From: Stappia albiluteola
Lineage (GTDB): Bacteria; Pseudomonadota; Alphaproteobacteria; Rhizobiales; Stappiaceae
Reading direction: 5' to 3'
NCBI RefSeq assembly: GCF_014050225.1
Contig: NZ_JACFXV010000053.1
Location: forward strand, 186,001 to 250,000
Length of the DNA stretch: 64,000 nt
Positions 54,272 to 62,572 of the stretch are shown one piece after another. Numbering within the stretch: the stretch's first letter is position 1; each line of letters opens with the position of its first letter. Under the pieces are notes generated by a model. It saw only the letters and a list, made by a program, of their open reading frames with translations, made no database searches and had not been told where the DNA came from. A program made the translations under genes and the position numbers.

Positions 54272-55405
54272 TCAGGCCGCCGCGGCCATGCCGGCTAGCG
54301 CGACCTGCGGTGCGACGAAGTCGTAGCCGAGCGCATTGGCAACCGCCTCGCAGGTCACCTGGCCCTTGTAGACATTGAGGCCCGGCAGGAAATTCGGGTT
54401 AGCAAGCAGCGCCTTCCGGTAGCCCTGGTTGGCGAGCGCCAGCACGAAGGGCAGCGTCACATTGTTCAGCGCATGGGTCGAGGTACGCGGCACGCCGCCC
54501 GGCATGTTGGCGACGCAGTAGTGAACGACGTCGTCGACCACATAGGTCGGCTCGGCATGGGTGGTGGGACGCGAGGTCTCGAAGCAGCCGCCCTGATCGA
54601 TGGCGACGTCGACAAGCACGGAGCCCGCCTTCATGCGCCGCACCATATCCGCCGAGACCAGCTTCGGCGCAGCCGCACCGGCAACCAGAACGGCGCCGAT
54701 CACGAGGTCGGCGTCCAGCACATATTCCTCAAGTGCGGCCGCCGTGGAATAGACCGTGCGCAGCGCAGCGCCGAAACGGTGCGAGAGGTTCGCCAGCACA
54801 TCGACATTGCGGTCGAACACGGTGACATCCGCGCCGAGGCCGAGCGCCATGGTGATCGAATGCGCGCCGACCACGCCGCCGCCGATCACGACGACCTTGG
54901 CGGGCGCCACGCCCGGAACGCCGCCGAGCAGGACGCCGGCGCCGCCATGGGCCTTTTCCAGCGCCGAGGCACCGGCCTGAACGGCGAGACGGCCGGCAAC
55001 CTGCGACATCGGCGCAAGCAGCGGCAGCCCGCCGCGGCCGTCGGTCACGGTCTCATAGGCGATGCAGGTGGCGCCGGACTTGACCAGGTCGGCGGTCTGC
55101 GGCGCATCGGGGGCCAGATGCAGATAGGTGAAGAGGATGTGGTCCGGGCGCAGCATGGCGCGCTCGACGGCCTGCGGCTCCTTCACCTTGACGATCATGT
55201 TGGCCGCGGCGAAGACGTCTGCCGCGCTCTTCAGCACCTCGGCGCCGGCGGCTTCATAGGCAGCGTCATCCGCGCCGATGCCGACACCGGCTCCGGTCTC
55301 GACCACCACCTCATGACCGTTGGCCACGACCTCGCGCACGCTGCCGGGGGTGAGGCCAACCCGGTATTCGTGGTTCTTGATTTCCTTCGGCACACCAATG
55401 CGCAT
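54272..55405 (-). CDS. ald: Alanine dehydrogenase
   Basis: 377-aa NAD-dependent enzyme interconverting L-alanine and pyruvate plus ammonia. Start [20 protein letters not shown] contains the conserved substrate-binding Arg and is preceded by GGGAGG. The catalytic His region FTYLHLAPD and the Rossmann glycine loop [13 protein letters not shown] follow, then [18 protein letters not shown], a strong family marker. The divergent Lrp-type regulator 175 bp away is the expected controller. Confidence 0.97.
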   Translation of the reverse strand: MRIGVPKEIKNHEYRVGLTPGSVREVVANGHEVVVETGAGVGIGADDAAYEAAGAEVLKSAADVFAAANMIVKVKEPQAVERAMLRPDHILFTYLHLAPDAPQTADLVKSGATCIAYETVTDGRGGLPLLAPMSQVAGRLAVQAGASALEKAHGGAGVLLGGVPGVAPAKVVVIGGGVVGAHSITMALGLGADVTVFDRNVDVLANLSHRFGAALRTVYSTAAALEEYVLDADLVIGAVLVAGAAAPKLVSADMVRRMKAGSVLVDVAIDQGGCFETSRPTTHAEPTYVVDDVVHYCVANMPGGVPRTSTHALNNVTLPFVLALANQGYRKALLANPNFLPGLNVYKGQVTCEAVANALGYDFVAPQVALAGMAAAA

Positions 55406-55580
55406 GACATCCTCCCGAATTCGTTGTCGCCGCCCCTTGACCGGAGCCTCGAGCGATATCGGAAAAGTATATAGCGGAGCGCCTCGCAGTTTCTTGCGAA
55501 CTTGCACTTCAAAATGCCATATGCGCAATATCCTTCGATAAATTGGTATCTATTTCGAATTATCTGCGGAGTTGACGCGA

Positions 55581-56051
55581 ATGAAGCTCGATCGGCTCGA
55601 CCGCCGGATCCTCGCGGTGCTGCAGGAGGACGGCCGGATCGCCAATGCGGACCTGGCCGACAAGGTGGGCCTTTCCCCCTCCGCCTGCCTGCGCCGGGTA
55701 CGCATGCTGGAGGAGGCCGGCGTCATCGACCGCTATGTGGCGCTGCTCGACCAGCACAAGATCCAGCGGCGGATGGACATCTTCGTGGAAATCTCGCTGA
55801 CGTCGCAGGCAAGCGAGGTACTGGAGGCGTTCGAACGTGCGGTCGCAAGGTCCTCGGAGATCATGGAATGCTATCTGATGGCCGGCGACGCGGACTATAT
55901 CCTGCGGATCGCTGCCGCCGATCCGGGCGATTTCGAGCGTATCCACCGCGACCACCTGTCCCGCCTGCCCGGCGTGACGCGGATGCGCTCGTCCTTCGCG
56001 ATCAGGACGGTCACGCGCAAGACGGCGTTCGTGCTGGATGTCGAAGACTGA
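55581..56051 (+). CDS. Lrp/AsnC-family regulator, probably AldR-type
   Basis: 156 aa. N-terminal HTH MKLDRLDRRILAVLQEDGRI to LSPSACLRRVRMLEEAGVI, then the RAM ligand-binding domain. Divergent orientation to ald indicates control of alanine dehydrogenase, as known for AldR-type proteins responding to alanine. The ATG at 55581 has GGAG 8 nt upstream; a TTG at 55572 is possible. No sharp palindrome stands out in the AT-rich spacer. Confidence 0.9.
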   Translation: MKLDRLDRRILAVLQEDGRIANADLADKVGLSPSACLRRVRMLEEAGVIDRYVALLDQHKIQRRMDIFVEISLTSQASEVLEAFERAVARSSEIMECYLMAGDADYILRIAAADPGDFERIHRDHLSRLPGVTRMRSSFAIRTVTRKTAFVLDVED

Positions 56052-56067
56052 CTATTCGATCCAGACT

Positions 56068-56838
56068 TCAGAGATCGCGCGGCAGGATGGCCATTGCCTC
56101 TTCCGGCGCGCCCTTGCCCCAGGTCGGTCGCAGGTCGTGATCGACGGCAATGCGGTCGTCGAAGACGAAGCAGGTGCCCTGCCAGAGGCTTTGCTCCTGC
56201 GGCACCTTTTCCAGGTAGTTCAGGATGCCGCCCTTGAGGTGATAGACCTCGGGCAAGCCGAGTTCGAGAAGCAGCGATGTCGCCTTTTCGCAGCGGATGC
56301 CGCCGGTGCAGAACATCGCGACCTTCGGCTTTTCGGCAAGGGTAACCGCCTCCCTCGCCCAGTCGGCGAAGGCACGGAAGGACCGGGTCTTCGGATCGAC
56401 CGCGCCCCGGAACGTGCCGAAGGCGACCTCATAGGCGTTGCGCGTATCAACGAGAACCACATCCGGGTCGCTGATCAGCGCGTTCCAGTCCTCCGGCTCG
56501 ACATAGGCACCGACCGCCTTGAGGGGATCGGCCTCCGCAACGCCGAGGCTGACGATTTCCCGCTTCAGCCGCACCTTCATCCGGCCGAAGGGCAGGCGTT
56601 CGGCCCGCGAGAACTTGACGTCGAACCCATTGATCCGGGGATCGGCGCGAAGATGCGCCAGCACCGCCTCGATGCCGGCATCCCGTCCGGCGATGGTGCC
56701 GTTGATGCCTTCCCCGGCCAGCAGCACGCTGCCCTTCACGCCGTTGTCGCGGCAAACCGCCAGCAGCGGCTCGCGAAGCTCGCGGTAATCCGCCAGTTCG
56801 GCAAACCTGTAGAGCGCTGCGACAAGAAAATCGGACAT
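56068..56838 (-). CDS. trhO: tRNA uridine-34 hydroxylase TrhO (rhodanese-like)
   Basis: 256 aa. An N-terminal domain ([39 protein letters not shown]) is followed by a rhodanese domain with the catalytic loop [11 protein letters not shown] (Cys177; Cys183 also conserved). This is the YceA/TrhO family, which adds the oxygen-dependent 5-hydroxyl to wobble uridine 34. It converges tail-to-tail with the Lrp regulator, 16 bp apart. The ATG at 56838 begins the usual family N-terminus; a longer frame with ATG at 56880 exists. Confidence 0.92.
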   Translation of the reverse strand: MSDFLVAALYRFAELADYRELREPLLAVCRDNGVKGSVLLAGEGINGTIAGRDAGIEAVLAHLRADPRINGFDVKFSRAERLPFGRMKVRLKREIVSLGVAEADPLKAVGAYVEPEDWNALISDPDVVLVDTRNAYEVAFGTFRGAVDPKTRSFRAFADWAREAVTLAEKPKVAMFCTGGIRCEKATSLLLELGLPEVYHLKGGILNYLEKVPQEQSLWQGTCFVFDDRIAVDHDLRPTWGKGAPEEAMAILPRDL

Positions 56839-56934
56839 CAAGAGCGGATCCAGTCTGCTGCCGGCATCTCCCGGCGTCATTCGCCGGCAGCTATAGCCGA
56901 TCGCAAATGGCCTTGAGAAGAGGCGGCGGGCCAT

Positions 56935-56967
56935 AAAAAGCCGGGGCTCCGCGCGGGGGCCCCGGCT
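56935..56967 (-). terminator. Rho-independent terminator of the TlpA-like gene
   Basis: AGCCGGGGC and GCCCCGGCT pair around an 11-nt loop. The minus strand continues with TTTTTAT. It lies 21 bp past the thioredoxin-like gene stop. Confidence 0.8.
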
Positions 56968-56987
56968 GAAATCGGCGAACCGGCGGT

Positions 56988-57518
56988 TCAAAGGCCCTTC
57001 TGGCCCTCGTCGATCACGCCCTGCAGGAAGGAAATCATCTTGGGGTCGTCCCACTCGGCCGGGCCGATGAGACGGCCGATCTCCTGACCGTCCGCATTGA
57101 CGAGGAAGGTCGAAGGCAGGCCGAAGATCTTGAAGGCGCGGGCCGAGAAATTGGCCTGGTCGACCATGACCGGCAGCGACTTGACGTCGATCTCCTTGTA
57201 GAAGGAATTCACCGTATCGGCGCCGCCGCGATCGAGCGACAGCGGCAGGACGGTGAACTTGTCGCCGCCCAGTTCCGCCTGCAGGCGGTCGAGCTGCGGC
57301 ATCTCGGTCCGGCAGGGAACGCACCAGGTCGCCCAGAGATTGACCAGGACGACCTTGCCCTTGAAGTCCTGCAGCGAGCGGGCATTGCCTTCCGCATCGG
57401 CGAATACGAAGGCATCCACGTCGCGCGGCTGGTCGAGCAGCGGGATCTGCGTCGGCCCCTCGGCATGAGCGGCAGTGACGCCGAGCATCAGGAACAGTGC
57501 CAGAAAAACGTGCTTCAT
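56988..57518 (-). CDS. TlpA-family periplasmic thiol:disulfide oxidoreductase
   Basis: 176 aa. Signal peptide [19 protein letters not shown] exports a thioredoxin-fold protein with redox site WCVPC (Cys66, Cys69) after VVLVNLWAT, and the cis-proline region FGLPSTFLV. TlpA/ResA proteins reduce cysteines for cytochrome c or copper-site assembly. No maturation genes are adjacent, although cytochrome c and quinoprotein genes lie 3 kb away. The start at 57518 places the signal at the N-terminus; the 229 bp upstream show no feature. Confidence 0.92.
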   Translation of the reverse strand: MKHVFLALFLMLGVTAAHAEGPTQIPLLDQPRDVDAFVFADAEGNARSLQDFKGKVVLVNLWATWCVPCRTEMPQLDRLQAELGGDKFTVLPLSLDRGGADTVNSFYKEIDVKSLPVMVDQANFSARAFKIFGLPSTFLVNADGQEIGRLIGPAEWDDPKMISFLQGVIDEGQKGL

Positions 57519-57747
57519 CACTTCAATGTCTCCCGTCCGCGCCTGCGGCATGCGGACTTTTCTTTCGGTCGCGCGGCCCGGATCGGACAGGCCGGCATCA
57601 AGGCGGAGTGTCGGTTGAAGATCGAACGCCGGTCATGCCAGACGGCATGCGGCCGGCAAGGAAGGATCACCCGCTGGCGCGCATGATCCTTCGTTTGACC
57701 GATGACAGACGAATGAGAAATGCGTGATTGCGGCCCTGTCGGAAATT

Positions 57748-58881
57748 TCAGATCAGTCCGCGCGCGGCGAGATTGCGCATCAAGGCCGCCGGACCGAAGG
57801 TCCAGGGCGGGCATTCCGTCGAAAGCCGCACCGTATTGGCGAGCGTGCCCAGCGACGGATTGGAGATCGCGACCCGGTCGCCGATCTTGTGCGTGAAGCC
57901 CTGACCCGGCGCATCGCGATCCTCGACCGGCGCAAACAGCGTGCCCAGGAACAGCATGAAGCCGTCGGGATACTGATGATGCCGGCCGATGGTCTGGTCG
58001 ACGAGATCGAGGGGATCGCGGCTGATCTCCTTCATCGAGCTGTGACCGTCGAGGACGAAACCGTCCTCGCCCTCGACCCTCAAAACAAGTTCGGCGGAGC
58101 GAACGTCGTCGATCGTGTAACTCTCGTCGAAAAGGCGGATGAAGGGGCCGATGGCGCAGGAGGCGTTATTGTCCTTCGCCTTGCCCAGCAGCAGCGCCGA
58201 GCGGCCCTCGACATCCCGCAGGTTCACGTCGTTGCCGAGAGCGGCGCCCTTCACCTCCCCTTTCGAGTTGACGGCAAGAACGATCTCGGGCTCGGGATTG
58301 TTCCACTTCGATACCGGATGCAGGCCAACCTCGGCGCCGTGGCCAACCGGCGACATGGGCTGCCCCTTGGTGAAGACTTCGGCGTCCGGACCGATACCGA
58401 CTTCCAGATACTGCGACCAGATGCCTTCCTCGACGAGGGCTGTCTTGACTTTGGCGGCTTCCGCGGACCCCGGCACGAGATTGCGCAGGCTGTCGCCGAT
58501 GATCGCGCCGACACGGGCGCGGATCGCGTCGGCCTTGGACGGATCGCCGGCCGCCCGCTCCTCGATCACGCGTTCGATCATCGAACGGGCGAAGGTGACG
58601 CCGCAGGCCTTGACCGCCTGCAGGTCGCAAGGCGCGAGAAGACGGTACTTGCCGGACCCGACGACATCCGACAACGACCCGAGATCCTCGCCGGCCGCGG
58701 CATCGACAACGGACACAACATCCTCGCGCTCGAGCAGGTCGCGCATGGTCGGCGCTTCGCGGGACGTGATGTCGAAAACACGGCCCGCGCGCACCGCGAC
58801 CAGAGCCGGCCCATCGCTATCCGTCCGCCAGACGCGCCCGACGAAACGGCCCTCCTCCGGCAAAAGTGATAGCTGGCTCAT
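57748..58881 (-). CDS. Fumarylacetoacetate hydrolase-family enzyme
   Basis: 377 aa. The FAH domain fills the C-terminal two thirds: a metal-site region around EVGIGPDAEVFTKGQPMSPV, then NPEPEIVLAVNSKGEVKGAALGNDVNLRDVEG and a KDNNASCAIGPF block. An N-terminal extension of about 100 residues (FVGRVWRTDSDGPALVAVRA) is like that of 2-keto-3-deoxy-sugar-acid dehydratases. The family covers C-C hydrolases and dehydratases of keto acids, so a sugar-acid role is only a guess, helped by the divergent sugar dehydrogenase. GGGAGAG precedes the ATG. Confidence 0.85.
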   Translation of the reverse strand: MSQLSLLPEEGRFVGRVWRTDSDGPALVAVRAGRVFDITSREAPTMRDLLEREDVVSVVDAAAGEDLGSLSDVVGSGKYRLLAPCDLQAVKACGVTFARSMIERVIEERAAGDPSKADAIRARVGAIIGDSLRNLVPGSAEAAKVKTALVEEGIWSQYLEVGIGPDAEVFTKGQPMSPVGHGAEVGLHPVSKWNNPEPEIVLAVNSKGEVKGAALGNDVNLRDVEGRSALLLGKAKDNNASCAIGPFIRLFDESYTIDDVRSAELVLRVEGEDGFVLDGHSSMKEISRDPLDLVDQTIGRHHQYPDGFMLFLGTLFAPVEDRDAPGQGFTHKIGDRVAISNPSLGTLANTVRLSTECPPWTFGPAALMRNLAARGLI

Positions 58882-59056
58882 GTTTTCTCTCCCATCCGAC
58901 GACATTAGCATTCACCATTCCATGCGGCTTGCCGCGCGTTCAATTCACTATATCGGCCCGGCTCGTCTGGAAAGTCCGCATTTGCAATATATAATACAAA
59001 ACGCACGCCCGAAATTACGGGAAAATGCGGCATAAATCATTGGGAGGAAAAGAGAA

Positions 59057-60310
59057 ATGAGAAAAGCTTTGTTGGCGACGGCCTCGCTGCTCCTCGCCCT
59101 TGGGACGGCGCAAGCCCAGGCACCAGCTCCTGACAATCTCGAAAAACTGTCGAATTTCCAGACCACGGGCACATCCGAATTCACCTATGTCGCGCAGTCC
59201 GGCGACTATGCCGACGGCATCAAGAAGAACCTGGAGCGCATCAAGCTGCCGGAAGGCTTCAAGATCGGCCTGTACGCCGTCGTGCCCGATGCCCGCCATA
59301 TCGCAGTCGGCCCGCAAGGAGTTGTCACTTTCGTCGGAACCCGAAAGGACAAGGTCTGGTCGGTGACCGACCGCAACAAGGACCGGGTGGCCGACGAGGT
59401 GAAGGATTTTGCCCCTTCGCTCAAGTTCGCCATCCCGAACGGCGTCTGCTTCTCCAGGGACGGCTTCCTCTACATCGCCGAGCAGAACCGCGTGCTCGTC
59501 TATCCGGCGGCGGAATATTTCTACGAGAGCCCCGATGTCGCGGCCTTCAACGTGGTGAAACAGGGTGACCTGATCCCGGCGTCGGAAGAAAGCTACAACC
59601 ATACGGCGCGCGTCTGCCGCGTCGGACCGGACGGCAAGCTCTATATCTCGCTCGGCCAGCCCTTCAACGTGGCACCGCCCGAAAAGCTCGACCTCTACAG
59701 GAAGGTCGGCATCGGCGGCATGATCCGCCTGAATACCGACGGCACGGGCCGCGAGGTCTATACCTACGGCATTCGCAATTCGGTCGGGCACGACTTCCAT
59801 CCCGTTACCGGCGAATTGTGGTTCACCGACAACCAGGTCGACGGGATGGGCGACGACATTCCCCCCGGCGAGATCAACCGCCAGACGGCGCCGGGTCAGC
59901 ATTTCGGCCATCCGTGGTACGGGGGCGGCAGCATCCGCACCAACGAATATGCCGAACAGGAAGTGCCGGTCGACGTCGTCATGCCGGCGGTCGAGACCAT
60001 CGCCCACGCGGCCGACCTGGGCATGACGTTCTACACCGGCAACCAGTTCCCGGCGAAGTACAAGAACGCCATCTTCTCGGCCCAGCACGGCTCGTGGAAC
60101 CGCACGACGCCGGTCGGCGCCCGCGTAATGGTCACCTTCGTCGATGACGAGGGCAAGGCGACGGCCGAACCCTTCGCGGAGGGCTGGATCGACGAGAACG
60201 GCGAATATCTCGGCCGCCCGGTCGATGTCGCCCAGCTTCGCGACGGCTCGATCCTCGTCTCCGACGATCTGGCCGGTGCGATCTATCGCATCTGGTACGA
60301 GGGCAACTGA
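59057..60310 (+). CDS. PQQ-dependent sorbosone-dehydrogenase-like quinoprotein
   Basis: 417 aa. Signal peptide MRKALLATASLLLALGTAQA directs it to the periplasm. The mature part is a six-blade beta-propeller of the glucose/sorbosone dehydrogenase family: ARHIAVGPQGVVTFVGTRKD, YIAEQNRVLVY, SYNHTARVCRVGPDGKLYIS, YGIRNSVGHDFHPVTGELWF and HGSWNRTTPVGARV, with the conserved His and Arg residues. It would oxidise a sugar or aldehyde and pass electrons to a cytochrome c. The next gene encodes one, overlapping by 1 nt (TGATG). Confidence 0.93.
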   Translation: MRKALLATASLLLALGTAQAQAPAPDNLEKLSNFQTTGTSEFTYVAQSGDYADGIKKNLERIKLPEGFKIGLYAVVPDARHIAVGPQGVVTFVGTRKDKVWSVTDRNKDRVADEVKDFAPSLKFAIPNGVCFSRDGFLYIAEQNRVLVYPAAEYFYESPDVAAFNVVKQGDLIPASEESYNHTARVCRVGPDGKLYISLGQPFNVAPPEKLDLYRKVGIGGMIRLNTDGTGREVYTYGIRNSVGHDFHPVTGELWFTDNQVDGMGDDIPPGEINRQTAPGQHFGHPWYGGGSIRTNEYAEQEVPVDVVMPAVETIAHAADLGMTFYTGNQFPAKYKNAIFSAQHGSWNRTTPVGARVMVTFVDDEGKATAEPFAEGWIDENGEYLGRPVDVAQLRDGSILVSDDLAGAIYRIWYEGN

Positions 60311-60909
60311 TGCTTCGTGCCGTCATTCTCGGTCTGGGCGGGGTTTTCCTCGCCCAGGCTGTCCTCGTTCAGGCCGCACTTGCCGACGATCCGGCCGGCG
60401 ACCCGGATGCGGGACGCAAGAAGGCCGGAATGTGCCGCACCTGCCACGGCATCGAGGGTTTCGCGAAAATCCCGATCGCGCCGCATATCGGCGGCGAACC
60501 GGCCTCCTATATCGCCAAGCAGCTCAAGGCCTTCCGGCAGGGCACGCGCACGCACGAGATGATGACCGTCGTGGCGAAGAACCTCGACGACCAGTCGATC
60601 GCCGATCTCGCCGCCTGGTATTCCTCGCATGGCGCAACGGCGGCCCTCCCCGCAGGCAAGACAGCAGAGAGCGCGCCGGAGGTCTGCTCCGCCTGCCATG
60701 GCGCGGACGGTATCGGCCTGATCGAGAACGTGCCGAATCTTGCCGGTGAAAGTCCGCTCTATATCGACACCCAACTCAAGGCCTTCCGGCTCGGAAAGCG
60801 GACGGACGAGGTCATGTCGGCAATCGCCGCCGACCTGACCGACGAAGAAATCCGCAATTTCGCCGACTGGTATGCATCGGTAAAATTGACAATCGAGGCG
60901 GTAAAGTAG
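60310..60909 (+). CDS. Diheme class I cytochrome c (c4-like)
   Basis: 199 aa. A signal peptide (to about residue 25, AALADDPAG) is followed by two cytochrome c domains of similar sequence with heme sites CRTCHG (42-47) and CSACHG (126-131). Distal Met ligands are likely in THEMMTVVA and TDEVMSAIA. The duplicated layout matches cytochrome c4. Translational coupling to the quinoprotein suggests it is that enzyme's electron acceptor. Confidence 0.94.
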   Translation: MLRAVILGLGGVFLAQAVLVQAALADDPAGDPDAGRKKAGMCRTCHGIEGFAKIPIAPHIGGEPASYIAKQLKAFRQGTRTHEMMTVVAKNLDDQSIADLAAWYSSHGATAALPAGKTAESAPEVCSACHGADGIGLIENVPNLAGESPLYIDTQLKAFRLGKRTDEVMSAIAADLTDEEIRNFADWYASVKLTIEAVK

Positions 60910-60978
60910 GTATAAAGGCCTGCCCGGAGTGCACGCGCGCCCCCCTGACGCGTGCCTGCCGCCTCGATGAGCCCGTGA

Positions 60979-61818
60979 ATGTCCGCTTCGGAATACAAGA
61001 TCGTCTGCCGGAACCTGTGGAAGGTCTTCGGCATCGGCGTGAGACAATTCATGGCGGATCGGGCTGGCAAGCCATCCGACGAATCTCTCAGGCAGGCGGG
61101 CCTTCTTGCGGCGGTCAAAGGTGTCGATCTGGAGGTACGCGCAGGCCAAACCCTCGCCATCATGGGCATGCCGGGCTCCGGCAAATCGACCCTGATACGC
61201 TGCCTCTCCCGCCTGGTGGAGATATCGGCCGGCCAGATCCTGCTTGACGGGGAAGATCTGGCTTCGGCGGACGAACTGCAAATGAACGAGTTCCGGCGCC
61301 GGCGAATGGGCATGTTGTCGCAGGGATTTACGCTGCCGCGTCATCTCAGCGTCCTGCGCAACGTCTCCTTTCCTCTTGAAATCCTCGGCGTCGAAGGTGG
61401 CCAGCGCCTGGCACGCGCGAAAGCGCTGATCGAACTGGTCGGCCTGTCGGGCAAGGAAGATTTCCTGCCCGGGCAACTTGCCGACGCCGAGCGGCAACGT
61501 GTGGGAATTGCCCGCTCGCTCGCGGTGGAGCCGGAACTCTGGTTCCTCGACCAGCCCTTCTCGCGCCTCGACCGGTCGACGCGCCTCCAGATGCAGGAGG
61601 AATTCCTGCGGCTGAAGGACGCCGTCGATACCACGATCATCCTCGCCACGGATGATATCGAGGAAGCGATACGCCTCGCCGATCAGCTTGCCATCATGAA
61701 GGACGGGGCAGTCATCCAGGTCGATACTCCGGAGAGGATTCTGTCGCGACCGGCAAATGGCGACATCGCCGCGCTGCTGCGCCAATCGCCGGGCACCCGG
61801 AAAGCCGAAGTCGCCTGA
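60979..61818 (+). CDS. Degenerate ProV/OpuAA-like ABC ATPase
   Basis: 279 aa, aligned by eye with glycine betaine/proline ABC ATPases (start KIVCRNLWKVFG; ALIELVGL). Walker A GMPGSGKST (63-71) and the Q-loop Gln115 are intact. The rest of the catalytic machinery is altered: the signature LSGGM is LADAE (167-171), the catalytic Glu after Walker B is Gln192 (FLDQP), and the H-loop His is Asp225 (ATDDIEEA). It should bind ATP but hydrolyse it poorly if at all. No permease or binding protein lies nearby. The frame is intact, so this is retained function or early decay rather than a broken gene. No clear ribosome-binding site was found. Confidence 0.85.
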   Translation: MSASEYKIVCRNLWKVFGIGVRQFMADRAGKPSDESLRQAGLLAAVKGVDLEVRAGQTLAIMGMPGSGKSTLIRCLSRLVEISAGQILLDGEDLASADELQMNEFRRRRMGMLSQGFTLPRHLSVLRNVSFPLEILGVEGGQRLARAKALIELVGLSGKEDFLPGQLADAERQRVGIARSLAVEPELWFLDQPFSRLDRSTRLQMQEEFLRLKDAVDTTIILATDDIEEAIRLADQLAIMKDGAVIQVDTPERILSRPANGDIAALLRQSPGTRKAEVA

Positions 61819-61952
61819 TCGGGAAGACGCCGGAACGAAACAGTCGCGTCACGAAATTTCGGCACCGAGCCGACAAATGCCGGCTGTGCGGATACAGGAC
61901 CGGGCGCTCTCGGGCGAGCGCTCATCTCATCGCATTTTTCAGGAGAAAGAAG

Positions 61953-62028
<76 letters not shown>

Positions 62029-62361
62029 ACGATGCCGATACCGGCCACAGGCGGTCAATCGCGTCAGCGCCGCAACGCCACCTTGTGGAGGGGGTATATA
62101 TCGACCCTTTTTCCGGCATGCAAGAGGCGTGAGGCGCTTTTTGCAGGCTGGGGATAAAGTCGCCGGACGCTTCCGGCACAATTTCGACCTTCCGCAACTT
62201 TCGGCAAGCACAAGGGCCGCAAGGCGAAATTTCATGACATTTGCGCTTGACCGCCCCGCAGGCCGCGTCTAGTTTGCAGCGCACCTGAATTGAAGAGCAT
62301 TTCGCTGTTCTTTTCGGCCAGTTGGAATTGGTTTCAAGCGGGAAACTGGAGCGAAAGAGCC

Positions 62362-62424
62362 GTGGCGCAAATTTCAGCCAAGGTTATTCTCGTAGTAGGA
62401 AGGCGCGCTGCCTGGACGGGGTGA
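62362..62424 (+). CDS. Candidate branched-chain amino acid leader peptide (IlvL-like), 20 aa
   Basis: A 20-codon ORF beginning GTG (62362) with GAAAGAG just upstream. It encodes a Val-Ile-Leu-Val-Val run (codons at 62383-62397) in a peptide of otherwise mixed composition, ending TGA at 62422. Five of 20 residues being consecutive branched-chain residues, placed before a terminator-like hairpin and the ilvB gene, is the signature of ribosome-stalling attenuation. Confidence 0.6.
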   Translation: MAQISAKVILVVGRRAAWTG

Positions 62425-62476
62425 TATCCGTCCGGAAGGGTTAGCGCGCGAATGGGCCTCCTCGGGGGCCTTTTTT
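62403..62476 (+). promoter_or_regulatory. Attenuator region upstream of ilvB
   Basis: A stem GCGCGCT (62403-62409)/AGCGCGC (62443-62449) encloses a second stem GGACGG/CCGTCC (62414-62433). It is followed by a G-C-rich hairpin (from about 62454) and a six-T tract at 62471-62476. The last part resembles an intrinsic terminator; the first stem overlaps the end of the leader ORF, so ribosome position could change the fold. Confidence 0.6.
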
Positions 62477-62572
62477 ATTACCCGGACCCTTCCGACACCA
62501 GACACCGGAGCCGATGTTGCCAAGCACGGCCCCATTCGGACATGAAGGCCGAACAAGCCGAGGAAAGACGAG

